Origin: Tetrastigma voinierianum
Taxonomy: Eukaryota > Streptophyta > Magnoliopsida > Vitales > Vitaceae
DNA length: 64,000 nt
NCBI GenBank assembly: GCA_016808115.1
Contig: JAEQBH010001842.1
Location: 62,001 to 126,000 of the forward strand
Direction of reading: 5' to 3'
Every line of letters starts with the position of its first letter. The stretch's first letter is position 1. The notes under the pieces were generated by a model. That model was not told where the DNA came from and searched no databases. It was given only the letters and a program-made list of their open reading frames with translations. This document shows, one piece after another, positions 46,061 through 59,059 of the stretch. A program made the position numbers and the translations under genes.

Positions 46061-46690
46061 ACGTATAAGGCTCGACCTGTTGGGACCCACCTTGAGGCAT
46101 TTTGCCGCATTGACCTCGGATATTAAGACCCCACGAATTATTTAATCTCATCAATTTTATCCTTCTTATTTACGAGGGGAGAAAGGAGGTTCCTCGAGGC
46201 GTCTCGAAGAACGACCACGGCTAAGCGATTGGACTCACCACCGTAGTCTGCACCCGAGATCTGCGCCAGAGGAATCACCCCTATCTGTGAAAGAAGAGGG
46301 CGACCCGGACCCACAGGAATGCAGATGGAGCAAAACTAACTTGGCGAAGCCTAGGTAAAGAAGGAAAGAGCGATATCGGTCCTGAACGAGCGAAAAGAAC
46401 TGACCTCAGTAAGGCATTATAAAACACCAAAAGAAATTCTAAACAAATGATCAGACGAGAAGCGAACTTCCTTGAGAGAAAAACTTGAATATCAGGGAAC
46501 TAATTGAAAGCGGTCAGAGAGGATGTTCTTAAAAGCAGAAAGAATTAGAGGAAATAAAGTCACGAAAGTTGAAAAGTACGTCATTATCATAGGACATTTG
46601 GCGCGCAAAGCCTAACCAAACCGGTACGAGGCGACCGCGTGGAAGTCACACCCAGATTGGCTGTCTGACCCTTGCCCGTGCTCGCTAGTA

Positions 46691-46709
46691 ACCAAGGGTT
46701 GGGGCTAGC
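46691..46709 (+). other. Polypurine-tract region before the 3' LTR
   Basis: A G/A-rich stretch around AAGGGTTGGGG lies immediately before the 3' LTR start, the place where plus-strand DNA synthesis is primed. It is imperfect. Confidence 0.45.
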
Positions 46710-47356
46710 TGATTGGGTTTAAAAAATAGCGTAGGCCCACTCTGATCAAGGGCAAGATTGAAAAAAATACTTATAAGCGGGCTAGTAAAGGCTGGCTCTG
46801 CGTAGGCGGCAGGAGCCAGTTCCATCCGTCGAGGGGGTAGATGGCACGGAAATCCCAAGAGCCCGTATCACATAAATCCGTCAAATCTCCACGATAAAGG
46901 AAGTAAGATAGTGCCGATAAGCTGGCACTACAGTTATAAATCAATCTCGCGATAAGGAAGTAGAATAATTCTCGATAATGAAACTCTAGTTATAAATCAA
47001 ATCTCCACCAATAAGGGAGTAGGATAATTCCCGATAAGCGCTCTAGTTATCCCTTGTGTCGACAGCGATAAGGAAAGAAAATCCCTCATCAATGAGAGTC
47101 CTTATCATCATCGATTAGGAAAATCTCGCGTTATAAATACGAGACAATGTCGGTGAAGGTATGCGAAAATTCACTCTCTAAGCATTTGATCTTTCTTCGC
47201 CCGGGGAAGAATTGGCTTAAGCATCGGAGGAGCAGGCGAGCCCCGCAGATCTCTTTGTTTGCTTGTTTTGCGAGAGGAGTCGGCGTCAGGAGACCGGCGG
47301 GTAGGCGTGATTCCTGACACACTCCGGCCCGATTCGGTTGAAAAAAGGCATCATCA
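46710..47356 (+). repeat. 3' LTR of the Tat-clade element
   Basis: About 647 bp, same start, internal repeats and end as the 5' LTR. The two differ in clumps of substitutions and short indels between near-identical runs. Confidence 0.85.
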
Positions 47357-47361
47357 GATAT

Positions 47362-48240
47362 ATAAGATTTTGGGCCCCCACCAAAGCTCATTTGTTTATT
47401 ACACATATTAACTCCACAAGATTTCATTGTAACTAGAGTTATAAAATTAATCATGTGATTGAAACTCTTAAAAACTATTTTGAAAAGATAATTTTTGAAA
47501 ATTGAGTTTTGATTTAGGAGATTTGGAAAATTAAATTTTTTTAAGAATTGAGAATTTGAATTTTGAATTTTGAATTTTGAAATTTGGGGATTGAATTTTC
47601 AAAATTAGAAACTTTGGGAATTTTGAAATTTGAGACTTGAATTTTTTTTTTTAAGCTAGAAATTTAGGTTTTGTAAATTAAAATTTGAAAATTAGGTATT
47701 TTAATTTTGGAAATTAGGATTTAAAATTTTAGAAAGTGAGAATTTTGAATTTGAATCTGAAAATTTGGGAATTTATAGGAATTGGGAATTTGAAATTTAA
47801 ATTTTGAGAAATGGGGCTTAAATTCTAAAAATTGGGATTTGAATTTTAAAAATTAAGGTTTTGAAGTCTGGAAATTAGGAATTAAGAATTTTGAACGAAT
47901 AACGATTTTTTTTTAATAAATTGATAATTTGAAAATTAATTTAGGAAAATCAAATATGAGATTTTGTGAAATTGAGATTGAAATAATGAAATTGGAAAAT
48001 GAAGATAAATATAAATTTAAAATTTGTAAAGTAGTTTTTTAATTTGAAATTTTATTTTTAAAGATGTTAAAATTGATAATATAAGTAAAAAGAGTAAGAG
48101 TGTGTCACAAGGTGGTGGTTGAAAAAATGGCTAAGAGCATTATTTACAACATAATGGTCATTGATTTAAAACCTAATATATTTAAAATCATATTTTCGAG
48201 GGTGTGATGCGGCAATAGGTGACATAACAATGGGTGGTTG
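47362..48240. repeat. Old repeat continuation with GAATTTTGAA low-complexity tract
   Basis: From about 47460 to 47960 the sequence is built of GAATTTTGAA, AAATTTGGGA and AAAATTAGG variants, a degenerate short-word tract. It follows the Tat-clade element and precedes the next LTR; the last five bases (48236-48240, GGTTG) are the target duplication of the next element. Confidence 0.5.
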
Positions 48241-50757
48241 TGTAACATCCCAAAAATACCCTAGAATTTTTGTAATAATTTTTATTATATATTCCAGGTA
48301 TGATTTGATCCAAACTTTGGCTTTTCCGAGAAAACTGATAAATTGATATATGACAGATGTCAAATGTAAATGATTATGTGATAAATACCGAATGTAATTG
48401 TTGATTGATCGAACTTGCAAATTAACCCAAGTGTAAAGGACAAATTTAGAATTTGTAAAATGAGGACCTAAGGGTCATTTGAAACTAAGTTATATGTCTA
48501 AGTGTGATTATTGAGATTTGAAGTGCAAATAAAATGAAATGTGAGCTATATAGTAAATTGGGATAACTTAACCCAAAAATGGGTTTTGGTGAGCCAAACA
48601 AGGCCTTGAGGAAATAGGGGTTTAAAGAGCAAATTTTTGTATAGGAAGCTCATTATGAGCAAAAACGAATTTGGGAGAGATTGAGAGCAGAAAAGGAAGA
48701 AAAAGCTAAGGCAAGGTGAGAAGATCAAGATTGTTGGTGTGATTTCTTCCCATTTCTTGCTTCTAAGTGATCAAGCATCTTGGGTGAAGAAGATTCAAAG
48801 GGATTAAAGGTATGAACAAAAACCCTAGCTTCCTTCTTTTGTGATTTTGGTTTTGGGGAAAAGCCCTAACTTGAAAAAAAGAGGTTTTTATTGATTCTAA
48901 CCCATTATTGGAGTGGTTTGGGTACGATTCCATGGTGGGTTATGAGATACATGAATTTGGATGGAGTTATTTGAGTTTTTGTGGGTGAGAAATGGCAAAA
49001 TCTGTCATTTATGGGTAGAACCCGCACATTGGTATCGATACCGAAAGTGGGTATCGGTACCCATAGTACAGAGGGGAATTAGTACTAGTACCAAAAGTTG
49101 GGGTACCGGTACCCATTCACCAAAGAGGGATAGGTACGATGCAGAACAAGGGATCTTGATGCTGGAGCTCAAGCAGCCTTTATTTTATGCATGCCTTGCC
49201 TTTATTAAGTCTCGTGTTCTTGCGATTGTTTAGGGACCTAATAAGGTTTAATGGGGGTTCTATAAGAGTATATGACGAGAGAAAATGTGCAGGCACCTTT
49301 GCTTGGTCGAGGCGAGAAGTGTGATAATTGTTTACCTTAAAGTGGTGTATTTATGTTTGACTAGGGTGGTGAAGATCCTGTTTAGGATCGAGATCGAAGA
49401 AAGAGAAAGCGGTAGAAACGGCCGGTTAGTTCTTCAGACCTCTATTCTGATTCAAGTATTGTTAGTTCTTTATTCACCGTAATTATATTCGGATTTCAAG
49501 TGTTTTGGTAGTTTACCAAATAAATACGAAATGATTGTGTGAAATATATATCTACGAAATGTTATTACGGTGCATATGGATTTGGAAATGTGATATTTGA
49601 AATGTTTTGACAATTAATTTTATGTGAGTGATTAATTGAATTATAAGCGAATTGGTCAATTCTTGACGTACGAACTGAATCGATGTCGAATGACGACATG
49701 GCGAATGCGCAGCGGCATCACGTGCATCAGCCATGAAGGCAAACAAGGGTGTTCAATGTCCACATGGCGGCATGCCTTGTCGACATCGTCATGATGGTGT
49801 ATGACATTTTTAAATGACATCAAGCGGGATGCACCAATCAACATCGTCATGATGGTGAGCAAAAATTGTTAAATATTAATAAGCACATTACCGAATGACA
49901 AAAATGACGAGTTCACTTAGAATGGAATAAAATTAAGTAAATGTGAATTGTATAGACAAAGTGAAATAACAGAGGGGGCTTTGACCGTAAGTGAAAATGA
50001 GATTTGTAAAGCTAAAAATACGTCCTTAGGGTATATGTTTTGAATCTTATGATTTGAGTTATATAATTTGTTGCATGTGAAAATGCATATTTGATATGAT
50101 CAATGATTTGTAAAAGTGAAAGCATGAAAATGAATAAGCATGAGTATAGTTTGATATAAAGGCATGGTTTATGATAAATGCATGTGATGTTAAACTAAAA
50201 ATTGGAATAAAACTGTATAGAACCACTAAGCGCTAGAAAGAAAATACTTGGCGTGTAGTTTTTATCTATGCGCGGGTTTAAATTAAACGTGAAGAAGGCA
50301 AGATCGAAGAGCGTAGAGTCATAGAGAGAAAGTTCTGCGTATAAGTCTATACCGATCATATACCATTCTTTTTGAACGTGTGACATTTTGTGAGCAAGAA
50401 GTTAATCTTTGAGAGCTATTATTTTGTATATCATTTTGTAAAAAGGCATGAATACGCCATTTGTAAGCGTATTGTATAAAAGTGAATGTTTATGGAGCTA
50501 CCATTTGAAGCAGTTTCAGCGTAATTGAAAACTCAAATGAAATGACATAAATGTCAAATGTTTTTGATAAGATAAATGAAAACGGTCGAGTAAGCGCAGG
50601 GTTCTGGATTTGGGGTTTTCCATTCGGTCGGAGCCGAGGGGATTTGGGTTGCGACACTTTTGAAAAAAAACAAAAAAAAATATAAATAAAAAGAATTAAA
50701 CGAGCATCCCGGAACAGGTTCGAATCGCCTTGTCGGTCGGACCGAGAAGGGTGCTAC
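48241..50757 (+). repeat. 5' LTR of the chromovirus
   Basis: About 2.5 kb. Landmarks shared with the 3' LTR include AAAATGAGGACCTAAGGGTC, GGGATAACTTAACC and AAGTGTTTTGGTAGTTTACC. Around 49030-49110 lie several near-palindromes such as GGTATCGATACC and GGTACCGGTACC. Confidence 0.85.
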
Positions 50758-50773
50758 TGGTAATTATCGAGCC
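50758..50773 (+). other. Degenerate primer-binding site
   Basis: TGGTAATTATCGAGCC sits directly after the 5' LTR and resembles the initiator-tRNA-Met primer site TGGTATCAGAGCC with two or three small changes. Confidence 0.6.
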
Positions 50774-51049
50774 TAGGTTTGACTTTTTTTCGGAAAAAGA
50801 CCACTAAGCGAGTTTGTAAAAGGATTTTGAAAATGGTATTTGACATACATTGCATTTGCATATAAAGGGATGACATAACTCTAACGCGGATCTTGTTGGT
50901 CTTAATAGGACAAACATGAGTGGTGTAAGTCCCCTTAGGGTCGAGGGTGACCAAGGGAGAGTGTATAGAGATTATCCTATCAAAATACGAAAGTATAAAT
51001 TTTTGGGAGATTTGATTGAGTTATCCTTGAAGGAGTTGATTGTAGAATG
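50774..51049. other. Leader remnant; gag deleted
   Basis: No Gag patch is visible between the primer site and the protease-RT linker, so gag has been lost here. Confidence 0.4.
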
Positions 51050-52560
51050 AAAAGAGTGATCTTAAGAACACCGAATGAGGATGAAGTAACTTTCATTGGC
51101 GAGAGGTCAAAACCTCTCTAATGTAATATCCATAGCCATGTGAGAAAAATGATGCGGAAAGGATGTGAAGCCTACTTGGCTTATGTGATTGATATGGTAA
51201 AGGCAAGGCCTAGTGTATCCGATATCCCACTGCAGATTGTGACTTTCGGACGTGTTTGGGAAGAGTTTCCGTGTGCCTCCACGGAGGAGATTGAGTTTTC
51301 TATCGGCGTTGCACGGGTGCCACGCGGCGTCCGTACCTTGCAGAAGGCCGTTGGAGTTAAAGGGTGAAATTGCGGTTGCAAGGCTGGCCCAGAAAAGAAG
51401 GTTTATTCGACCAAGTGTATCACCATGGGGAGCTCCCATGCTCTTTATTAAAAGGAAAGATGGCACGCTTAGGTTATGTATCGATTATAGGCAACTGAAC
51501 AAGTTGACCGTAAAGAATAAGTATCCGTTACCCAGAATTGGTGATTTGTTCGACCAATTGAAAGGTGCAAGTATCTTTTCGAAGATTAACTTGCGATATG
51601 GGTATCATCAGTTCAAGATTAAAGATACAGATGTGCATAAAACGGCATTTAGAACACGATATGGATATTACGAGTTCCTAGTAATGTCATTTGGTCTGAC
51701 AAATGCTCCAACGACTTTCATGGACCTAATGAATCTTGTTTTCCAATCGTATGTGGATCAGTTTGTCGTAGTGTTCATAGACGACATTCTTGTGTATTCA
51801 AAAGATCGAGAAAATCACGACACACACCTTCGGGTAGTGTTAGAGACTTTGAGAAAAGAGTAGTTGTATCTTGGCTGACGAAGTGTGAGTTGGTTGAATG
51901 AAGTGTCGCTTTCTTGGGCACATTGTGTCGAAAAGAAGGAATGCGAGTGGATCCAAAAACTTCAAAGTGGTTGTTGAATGGAAGCAACTTGAAATGTTAC
52001 AAAAGTGATTTCCTGAGCGCGAGGTTACTATAAAGATTCGTTAAGGGGTTTTCAATAAATTGTGGCCCCCAATAACCGGTGCTCGAGAAAATGTAAAGTT
52101 TGAGTGGAGTGAAAAGTGCCAAATAAGTTTTGATAAGTTGAAAGTGTTCTTAACCGAGGCACCGGTTCTTACTCAACCGACCTACGAAAAGAAAATGTGG
52201 CATTTAGCGATGCGTCGTTAAACGGACTCGAATGTGTCCTTATGCAAGAGGGTAAGGTGGTAGCTTATGCTTCAAGATAGTTGAAACCGCATGAAAAGAA
52301 CTACCCTACTCATGATTTGGAATTTGTCGTAGTTGTTTTTGCAAAATTTGGAGACACTACTTGTATGGAGAAAAGTGTTTCATTTACACCGATTATAAGA
52401 GTCTTAAATCATTTTCCTCTGAGAAGCTTAGCGAGACACGGAGATGGATGGAATTGATAAGATTATGGCTAGCGTGATTGATTATCACCGGAAGGCCAAT
52501 GTGGTGGCCGGCCCGGCTTTAGTAGAAAGTCGATGCAAATGCTTCGAGCGTTGAATGTTC
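51050..52560 (+). pseudogene. Chromovirus reverse transcriptase and RNase H
   Basis: A linker like that between protease and RT (51080-51230, with RKGCEAYLAYVID) leads to a long RT piece, open from 51252 to 51863. It shows FIRPSVSPWGAP, LRLCIDYRQLNK, YEFLVMSFGLTNAP and FVVVFIDDILVYSK (the FIDD catalytic pair). The expected first catalytic Asp is Asn in FSKINLRYGYHQ, so the enzyme would be inactive even if the frame were whole. Past a stop near 51861, RNase H-like sequence (52200-52400: SDASLNGLECVLMQEGKVVA) continues with stops. The first Met of the open piece is not a real start. Confidence 0.88.
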
Positions 52561-53059
52561 ATTAGTCGTTGATAAACGGCGGTGCGATGGTAAGCGGAAA
52601 TTAATAAGCGCGCGAGGCCGAGTTTGTTGAATCGAGTGCTAGAGCCTGAAGAAAGATGAGAAAATTCTTTGCCATAGTAAGTCGGATTGGAATGGTAAAG
52701 AAAAAACCGATTTTGAGGTAAGGAAGATGGATCCTTAATGACCTCTGGGATAGGGTTTGTACCCAAATGATTGCTTAAATTAAAAGAAAGCCATTACGGA
52801 AGATATGCTAGAGGTTGTGTGATCGTATGAGGTAGTTAGGACCGGCATTCCTTTAGTTAAAATTGTGCACAACAGCTAGTTTGTCAATTATTGGGCCGTA
52901 TATGAGGCCTTCTGAAGCGAAAATGTAGAACTACCATTGTGTTTGGCCCGAATTAAAAATAAAGTAATTGGTCTAGACTTGATTAGGAAGCTGCAGGAAA
53001 AAGTAACGGTAGAAAGGCTGAAGATAGCCATGGATGCGGCCAATCCATACGGCATGAAA
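52561..53059. other. Damaged stretch where the integrase core is expected
   Basis: I cannot recognise the integrase zinc finger or D,D-35-E core here; only about 0.5 kb separates RNase H from the integrase C-terminal part, so most of integrase is deleted. Confidence 0.45.
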
Positions 53060-53345
53060 TAAAAGATGTTTGATGAGATTGACGACAAAATTGAAAGTAT
53101 ACGCCTTGGAAGAAGGTGATGAGATTCGGGGAAAAATGTGATTGGGCCCTAGGTTTATTGGTCCATGCCTCGTGATGAAAGTGGGTCAAGTAGCATACAG
53201 TTTGGCATTACCTCCAGAGCTAGAAAAGATTCATTATGTTTTCCGCTACCGATCTTGAGGTACCCGATCAGATCCATACAGCATGTAGTCATCGAGGACA
53301 ATTGGAAAAACCGACAGTTTGACGCTAACAGAAGAGGCGGTGAAG
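53060..53345 (+). pseudogene. Integrase C-terminal GPY/F-like module
   Basis: 53125-53250 reads VIGPRFIGPCLVMKVG and VAYSLALPPELEKIHYVF, typical of the GPY/F module at the end of chromovirus integrases. It is followed by a stop. No chromodomain was recognised after it. Confidence 0.65.
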
Positions 53346-53495
53346 TCTTGACTTAGGAACAGAAGAATTATGGAACGAAGATTAGTTAGTGTCAGAAGTC
53401 ATTATTGGAGAAATGAAAACCAAACCGGCCACTTGGGAAAGTATGAAGAAGCGATCTGACTGTTAGTATCATGGCTTTGTTCTAGAACCAATTTC

Positions 53496-53531
53496 GAGAC
53501 AAAACGAGGACGAAATTTCTGGGCTGAGAGT
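53496..53531 (+). other. End of pol and polypurine-tract region
   Basis: GAGGACGAAATTTCTGGGC, followed by TGAGAGT, lies directly before the 3' LTR. Chromovirus pol genes often end with a sequence encoding FEDEI next to a polypurine tract; the tract here is imperfect. Confidence 0.55.
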
Positions 53532-55340
53532 TGTAACGCCCCAAAATACCTTGCACTTTTGTAATAATTTTTATTATATACATGGGTAAGGATTGAGCAA
53601 ACTCGGGTTTTTCAAAAATGATAAATCATATATACGCATGTCAAATGTAAATACGGATGTGATAAATACGAATGTAATCGTTGATCGATCGAACTCTAAA
53701 TTAACCTGCAAAAAGGGCAAATTGAATTTGGTAAAATGAGGACCTAAGGGTCATTTGAGACTAAGTTATCTCGTCAAGTGTGATTATCGAGATTTAGCAA
53801 ATAAAATGAAATGTGAGCTTATATAGTAAATTTGGGATAACTTAACCTAAAATGGTTTGGTGAGCCAAACAAGTGCCTCATGAATAAATAAAGACCAATC
53901 AGGCAGGAAGTCATTATGAGCAAAACGACTGAGACTATGAGGAGAAATGAAGAAAAGCTGGTAAGGGGGGCGTGAGAAGATCAAGATTTTGAGTCGGTGG
54001 TGATTTCTTCCCATTTCGCTTCTAAGTGACAAGATTCTGGGCGAAGAAGATTCAAGGATTAAAGGTGCAACAAAAAACCCTAGCCTTCTTCTTTTTGTGA
54101 TTTTGGTTTTGGGGGAAAAGCCTTAACTTGGGAAAAGAGGTTTTTATTGATTCTAACCCATTATCGAGTGGTTTTGATAGATTCCATGGTGGGCTATGAG
54201 ATACATGAATTCTGACTGGAGTTATTTGAATTTTCATGGTGAGACGAAAATCGCCATTTCTAAAGTAACCCGCACATTGGTATCGGTGACTCGAAAGTGG
54301 GTACTGCACTCCATTCACCGTAGAGACTGTACCGGATACCGAAAAGGGGGTACTCTGGCAGATCGAAGCTTCCAAAGAACCCTGCTTTTGTATCCCTTAC
54401 ACCGTAAGTCTCGTATTCGTACACCGATTGCTAGTGGACCCTAATAAAGGTTTAATTCGATTCATATAAGAGTATACGAGAGAAAATGTACTTACCTCGC
54501 CACCGGTGCTTAAGTGATAATTGTTTACCCACTAAAATGGTGTAGGTATTTATGCTTGACTAGGGTCGGTGAAGATCACCTAACCTAGACCTAGATTTGA
54601 GAAAGAGAAACGCAGAGCGATGTTTTCCATAGTTCTTCTGACTCTATTCCAATTCAAGTATTGTTAGTTCTTTGTTCACTGTAATCATATTCGGATTTCA
54701 AGTGTTTTGGTAGTTTACCAAATAAATTTGAAATGATTGTATGAAATATGCATATATCTGAAATGTTATTACGAAAGTGCATATAGATTTGGAAATGTGA
54801 TATTTGAAATGTTTGGATACCATCGCATGAGTGATTAATCGAATTATAAACTAATTAACAATTTCGAAGCATCTTGAATCGAATCGATATACCGCAATGA
54901 CCAACATGGCGGGATACCGTTTTGATCCATCATGAAGGCAAACCGAAATTGTTCAATGTCCCAATATGGCGCATGCACCAATCAAGATCCGGGCTGCGAT
55001 GGTGAACTAAAATTGCAAATGTGTAAGCACATTACCGGTCGACAAAGGACGGACCACCAACTAACTCATGAATGTGAATTGTATAGACAAAGTGGAAATA
55101 ACAACTCGATTTATGAAAATGAGATTTTGAAACCAACACGCCCTGGGAGTATATGTTCAATCTCATGATTTGAGTTAAATAATTTGTCGCATGTGGAAAT
55201 GCATATTTTGATATGATCACGGTTTGTAAAGTGAAAGCATGAAATGAATACATGAGTATAAGGTTTGATATAAAGGCATGGTTTTATGATAAATGCATGT
55301 CGTAAGTTAAACTAAAAATCGAATAGAACTCCAGATAGAA
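53532..55340 (+). repeat. 3' LTR of the chromovirus, left part
   Basis: Aligns with 48241-50215 of the 5' LTR up to the word ATAGAA, where another LTR has inserted. Near-identical runs alternate with scrambled patches of 10-20 bp. Confidence 0.8.
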
Positions 55341-56915
55341 TCTCAGAATACTGGAACTAATTCCTATCATTGACTTGTTTAGGTATATTAAAAGTTAAAT
55401 GAAATTTTCGAAATAAACGAAAGAGACCCGAAATGAATATTAGAGACAAGGGTAAATTAGTCATTTACCACTAGACATATGCATGAAGCATAAGATTATA
55501 TGTAATTATGGAACTGAGGAAAGAGTCACAAATTAGAATATGGCATATGGATTTGCAAAAATAAGGAAAGTGGAGGATAAAAAGGCAAATTAGAGAAACT
55601 TAAAAGCAAAATGGTTTTGACTCGCCAAACATGGCCTTAACTTGTAAGTGGGATTTAAGACCAATTGGTCCATTTCCTTTGGGAATAAAAACTGGAATGA
55701 AGAGAGGAGAAGGAGAAGAAGAAGAAGAGGAAGAGGAAGAGAAGGAATGGTAAGAGAAGAGGAGGAGTTCAAGAAAATTCAAAGGTATGGAACTTTGGAT
55801 TTTGTATGGAACTATGAACTCTTGTATGAATTTCCACAATCGCATGATTAAGAGTCGCCCAAACCTGGTTTGATAAAAGTTCATCCCAACACGGGTTTAT
55901 TGCTCAGATTGATTTCTTTCTAGTGTTTCTGATAGGATTTCATCCTAAACCCCAAAGATTATCGAGAGAAGGTGGTAAACCCCAACGGTAAAAGAAAAAC
56001 ATGGAATCCTCCATTCGAGAGCCGATTCATGGTTTAATTGCAAAAGTAAAGGAGTTTCAGTTGAACAAACCCCTAACAAATTTCAGATTTGGTATGTGTA
56101 TGGGCATATGAATCAATTAGAATTGTGTTTGAGAGAAAATCATGAAAGGTTTTGATGAAAGATAGTGTATTAGCTGATAATTTGAGTAGAAAAGAGATTA
56201 TAAGATGAATTTAGAGTGGTCTTAACGTGTTTATAGTATCATTGATTTCGGGTATCAACATATGGAAAATGGGTAAAAACACACATTCCAAGATTTCTGC
56301 TTCGATTACTTACCAGTATACCTTGAACATGTACTCTAAGACACCTTCCGTATTCCGAACATGTACCTAAGTATTGTGCCGACATGTACCTGACACCCCA
56401 TTCTATTTTAACCACTGTGATTTTACCCATAATCTGGCATCATTTCTTATCCGGGATTGAGCGATTCAAGTGGGATAATTAAACCAGACTCACAAGTAGT
56501 CCAAACTTCCAGAAATAGGTACCTTCAAATTTGATTCTATGTGGCCCAAAAAATTCACCTCAAAGTGGGGCCATGTTTAGTTTCAAATTTGCTCCTGTTT
56601 TTGAACATGAGGGGCCCCAGGTTGTTTAGACATAATCCCTCGAGTTTCGGTGTCTCGGATTGGGTGGATTCCAACTGAGAAGAACCCTTAGCACCTTATC
56701 TTTAAAGGAGTACAAAGAACAAGTGTGTCAAATATGGAGTCAAGACACTGGAAAATGAGTATTACCAACTGTTCCAAGTGTAATATTGGTAAATTGACTA
56801 GTTGGCATGAAAATGTCATAACTTTGGGCTGACGATCCGATTAACGATTCCAATTTCTAAGTAAAGTAGATTCTAGAGAATAAGAACACATGAATGAGGT
56901 GTACTCGATGTATCA

Positions 56916-58441
56916 TGCGACGCCCAAAAACCCGGTGTCCTTTGGACTGCACCCCACAACCCGCTAACATTTATTTGTCTCAGATCACGACCCATACCCG
57001 AGTATAAATGCCTCTCGCTCATAAACCAATACTCATAAACCAATATTTTATACAAATGATTTATTTACAATTGTATTCAATTACTAATTTATACAAAAAC
57101 TGGTCTCTTGCCCGTAATTTTACAAAATACAAAAGAGAAGGCCACTGGCCATTTCCTTCAACTCTAAGGCCCCGAACGTCCCATCCCTGTCAAGGTCTTC
57201 TGCACCTAGTTAAAAATAGTCCTGACGACTGGCGAAAAGCCCCAAGAAATTAATTTCCCTACTTGGATTACTCCCCACCTAAGTGCAATGCAATGGCACA
57301 CCAAACATCCAACACATGCTAATATATCACTCATGCATATATTAACAAAATTAATTTCCATTCATCATGTCATTCAGTTTATAACAATAACATAAACTTA
57401 GCTCTACAATGGGCTACAGCACAACCCAGCTAGCCCATCTCTTGAACTCGCCCACAATCACACAAACATGTTATTTTCATGGCAATAACACAACACCACA
57501 CAAATCAAGAATCACACAAACAAATCGTGGACCGTCCAAACACTCTGTGTGGATTTCTTCACTCTGGCCCAAATCTGAAATCAAACTCCACGGCCATCCA
57601 GGCCTCAACAAATCCCTATCCATTACATAACCCTTAAGCAAAGAGTAAAACAAGTAGGAGAAAAACCCCTACCTTTCCGGAGTTTGTAGAAACTCCCTAA
57701 AACCGGAGTCCACACGTTGTCCTCTTCGTGTAGAACAACTCTCCTTCTTGTCGCGAAAGAATCCGACGGTCGGACGCTTTACGACTCTAGAGAGAAAGAA
57801 GAGACTCTCTCTCTAGAAAATGAGATCCAAAACCTCCTGCATCTTTTCTTTCTTCCTCCCTACGTTTTCCTTTGGCTTTTGTTTTATTCCTTTCTTTTGT
57901 TTTTTTCTTTCTTTTTCTCATTCCTCTTTCATTTTCTCTCCATTTCTCCCCATTTTCTCCTCTCTCTTTGCCTTTCTCTCCTCCTTTTTGAATCATTATA
58001 CGTATGAGACAAAAATGAGGAAATTTCCTCCTCACCTTCCTCAAGCCAAACATGTGGCTCTCCCTTTTTCTTCATTTTCTTTTATTTCTTAACTCTCTTT
58101 TATGACATCATGCTCTTACATGGCTCAATGTGAGCCATGGGAAGATTTTTGTTTCCCACTCATGGCTAATTTGTTCACTTCTTCAATGCCAAGTGTCACT
58201 TCCTCGGGAGGTGCCATGTGGCATTCTCTAACCTTACCCGTGTCATCCGACACCCCACACCTCGAAAAACGTGAAATCCTGACCATCTCGGAATTCGACG
58301 AAATTCGATGTGGTAGTTTTAGGATTTCGCGAGACGACCTAACGTGGTGCCAGCCCAAGCCATCCGAGATCCAAAAATTCTATTTTGACCGAAATTACCA
58401 TTTTATCCTTCCTAGGAAACTGGATTTCTCCTGGTCTCACA
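56916..58441 (-). mobile_element. Solo LTR nested at the third level
   Basis: A 1526-bp block from TGCGACGCCC to GGTCTCACA. The flanks TATCA (56911-56915) and CATCA (58442-58446) agree at four of five bases. It is a shorter relative of the solo LTR at 6026-8140, with the same GTGTCATCCGACACCCC and CGAAATTACCATTTTATCC words. By the same reasoning it is on the minus strand. There is no coding content. Confidence 0.8.
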
Positions 58442-58655
58442 CATCATACTTTACAAGTATATGAAGTGCCATGTGTACAGGCAGCGAAACAAGGAAATAT
58501 AGAAAATGCAACATGTATAAATGTGCGCATGAAACATGAATGTGATATGGAAAATGAAAACGAATCAAACATGAATATGACATGATAGGTAATTGTCATG
58601 AACACATAATGTGGTTAAGTTATATATGATTATTATCACATATAACCAGAAAATG

Positions 58656-58862
58656 ATAACAAATGATAGGAAATATATGAATGAGTATACATGAATGAGT
58701 ATACGTGAATGAGTATATGAACGAGTATACGTAAATGGGTATATGAATGAGTACACATGAATGAGTATAGAATGAGTATACGTGAATGAATATATGAATA
58801 AGTATACATCAATGAGTGTACGTGAAAGAGTATATGAAATAAGTACATAGATTGAGTATATC
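58656..58862. repeat. Minisatellite, GAATGAGTATAC words
   Basis: ATGAATGAGTATACATGAAT and close variants repeat about ten times with 16-18-bp steps inside the right half of the nested LTR. Confidence 0.75.
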
Positions 58863-59059
58863 TTTGAAAAGATAATACGAAAGTGAAATTGGAAGTGAAA
58901 TGTGATTATGATCGGTTATGAATGCTAATCAGAAATATATATAAAGATATTACTGATTTGAATTATTGTTATTTGAAATGTTTGTCACACATATGCACGC
59001 AGCATGTATTTGAACTATAAGTGAAATTATCGCATACAAAAGTAACCGACTGAAATGTG

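Larger units (their letters stand above)
38240..47356 (+). mobile_element. Tat-clade LTR retrotransposon with internal satellite-like array
   Basis: Two LTRs (38240-38917 and 46710-47356) both start TGATTGGGTTTAAAAAATAG and end near GGCATCATC(A/G). A perfect 5-bp duplication GATAT (38235-38239 and 47357-47361) brackets the whole. Inside, on the plus strand, are a primer site TTGGCGCC, gag, protease and the beginning of RT. Then follows a tandem array of about 23 units, an antisense frame, and a purine-rich tract before the 3' LTR. Most of RT, RNase H and integrase are missing, so it is non-autonomous. Frames are broken by many small indels. Confidence 0.85.

Noticed and set aside
57717..58092. 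Phe/Leu/Ser-rich open frames
   Set aside because: They come from the T/C-rich tract of the nested solo LTR and would only mimic membrane proteins.
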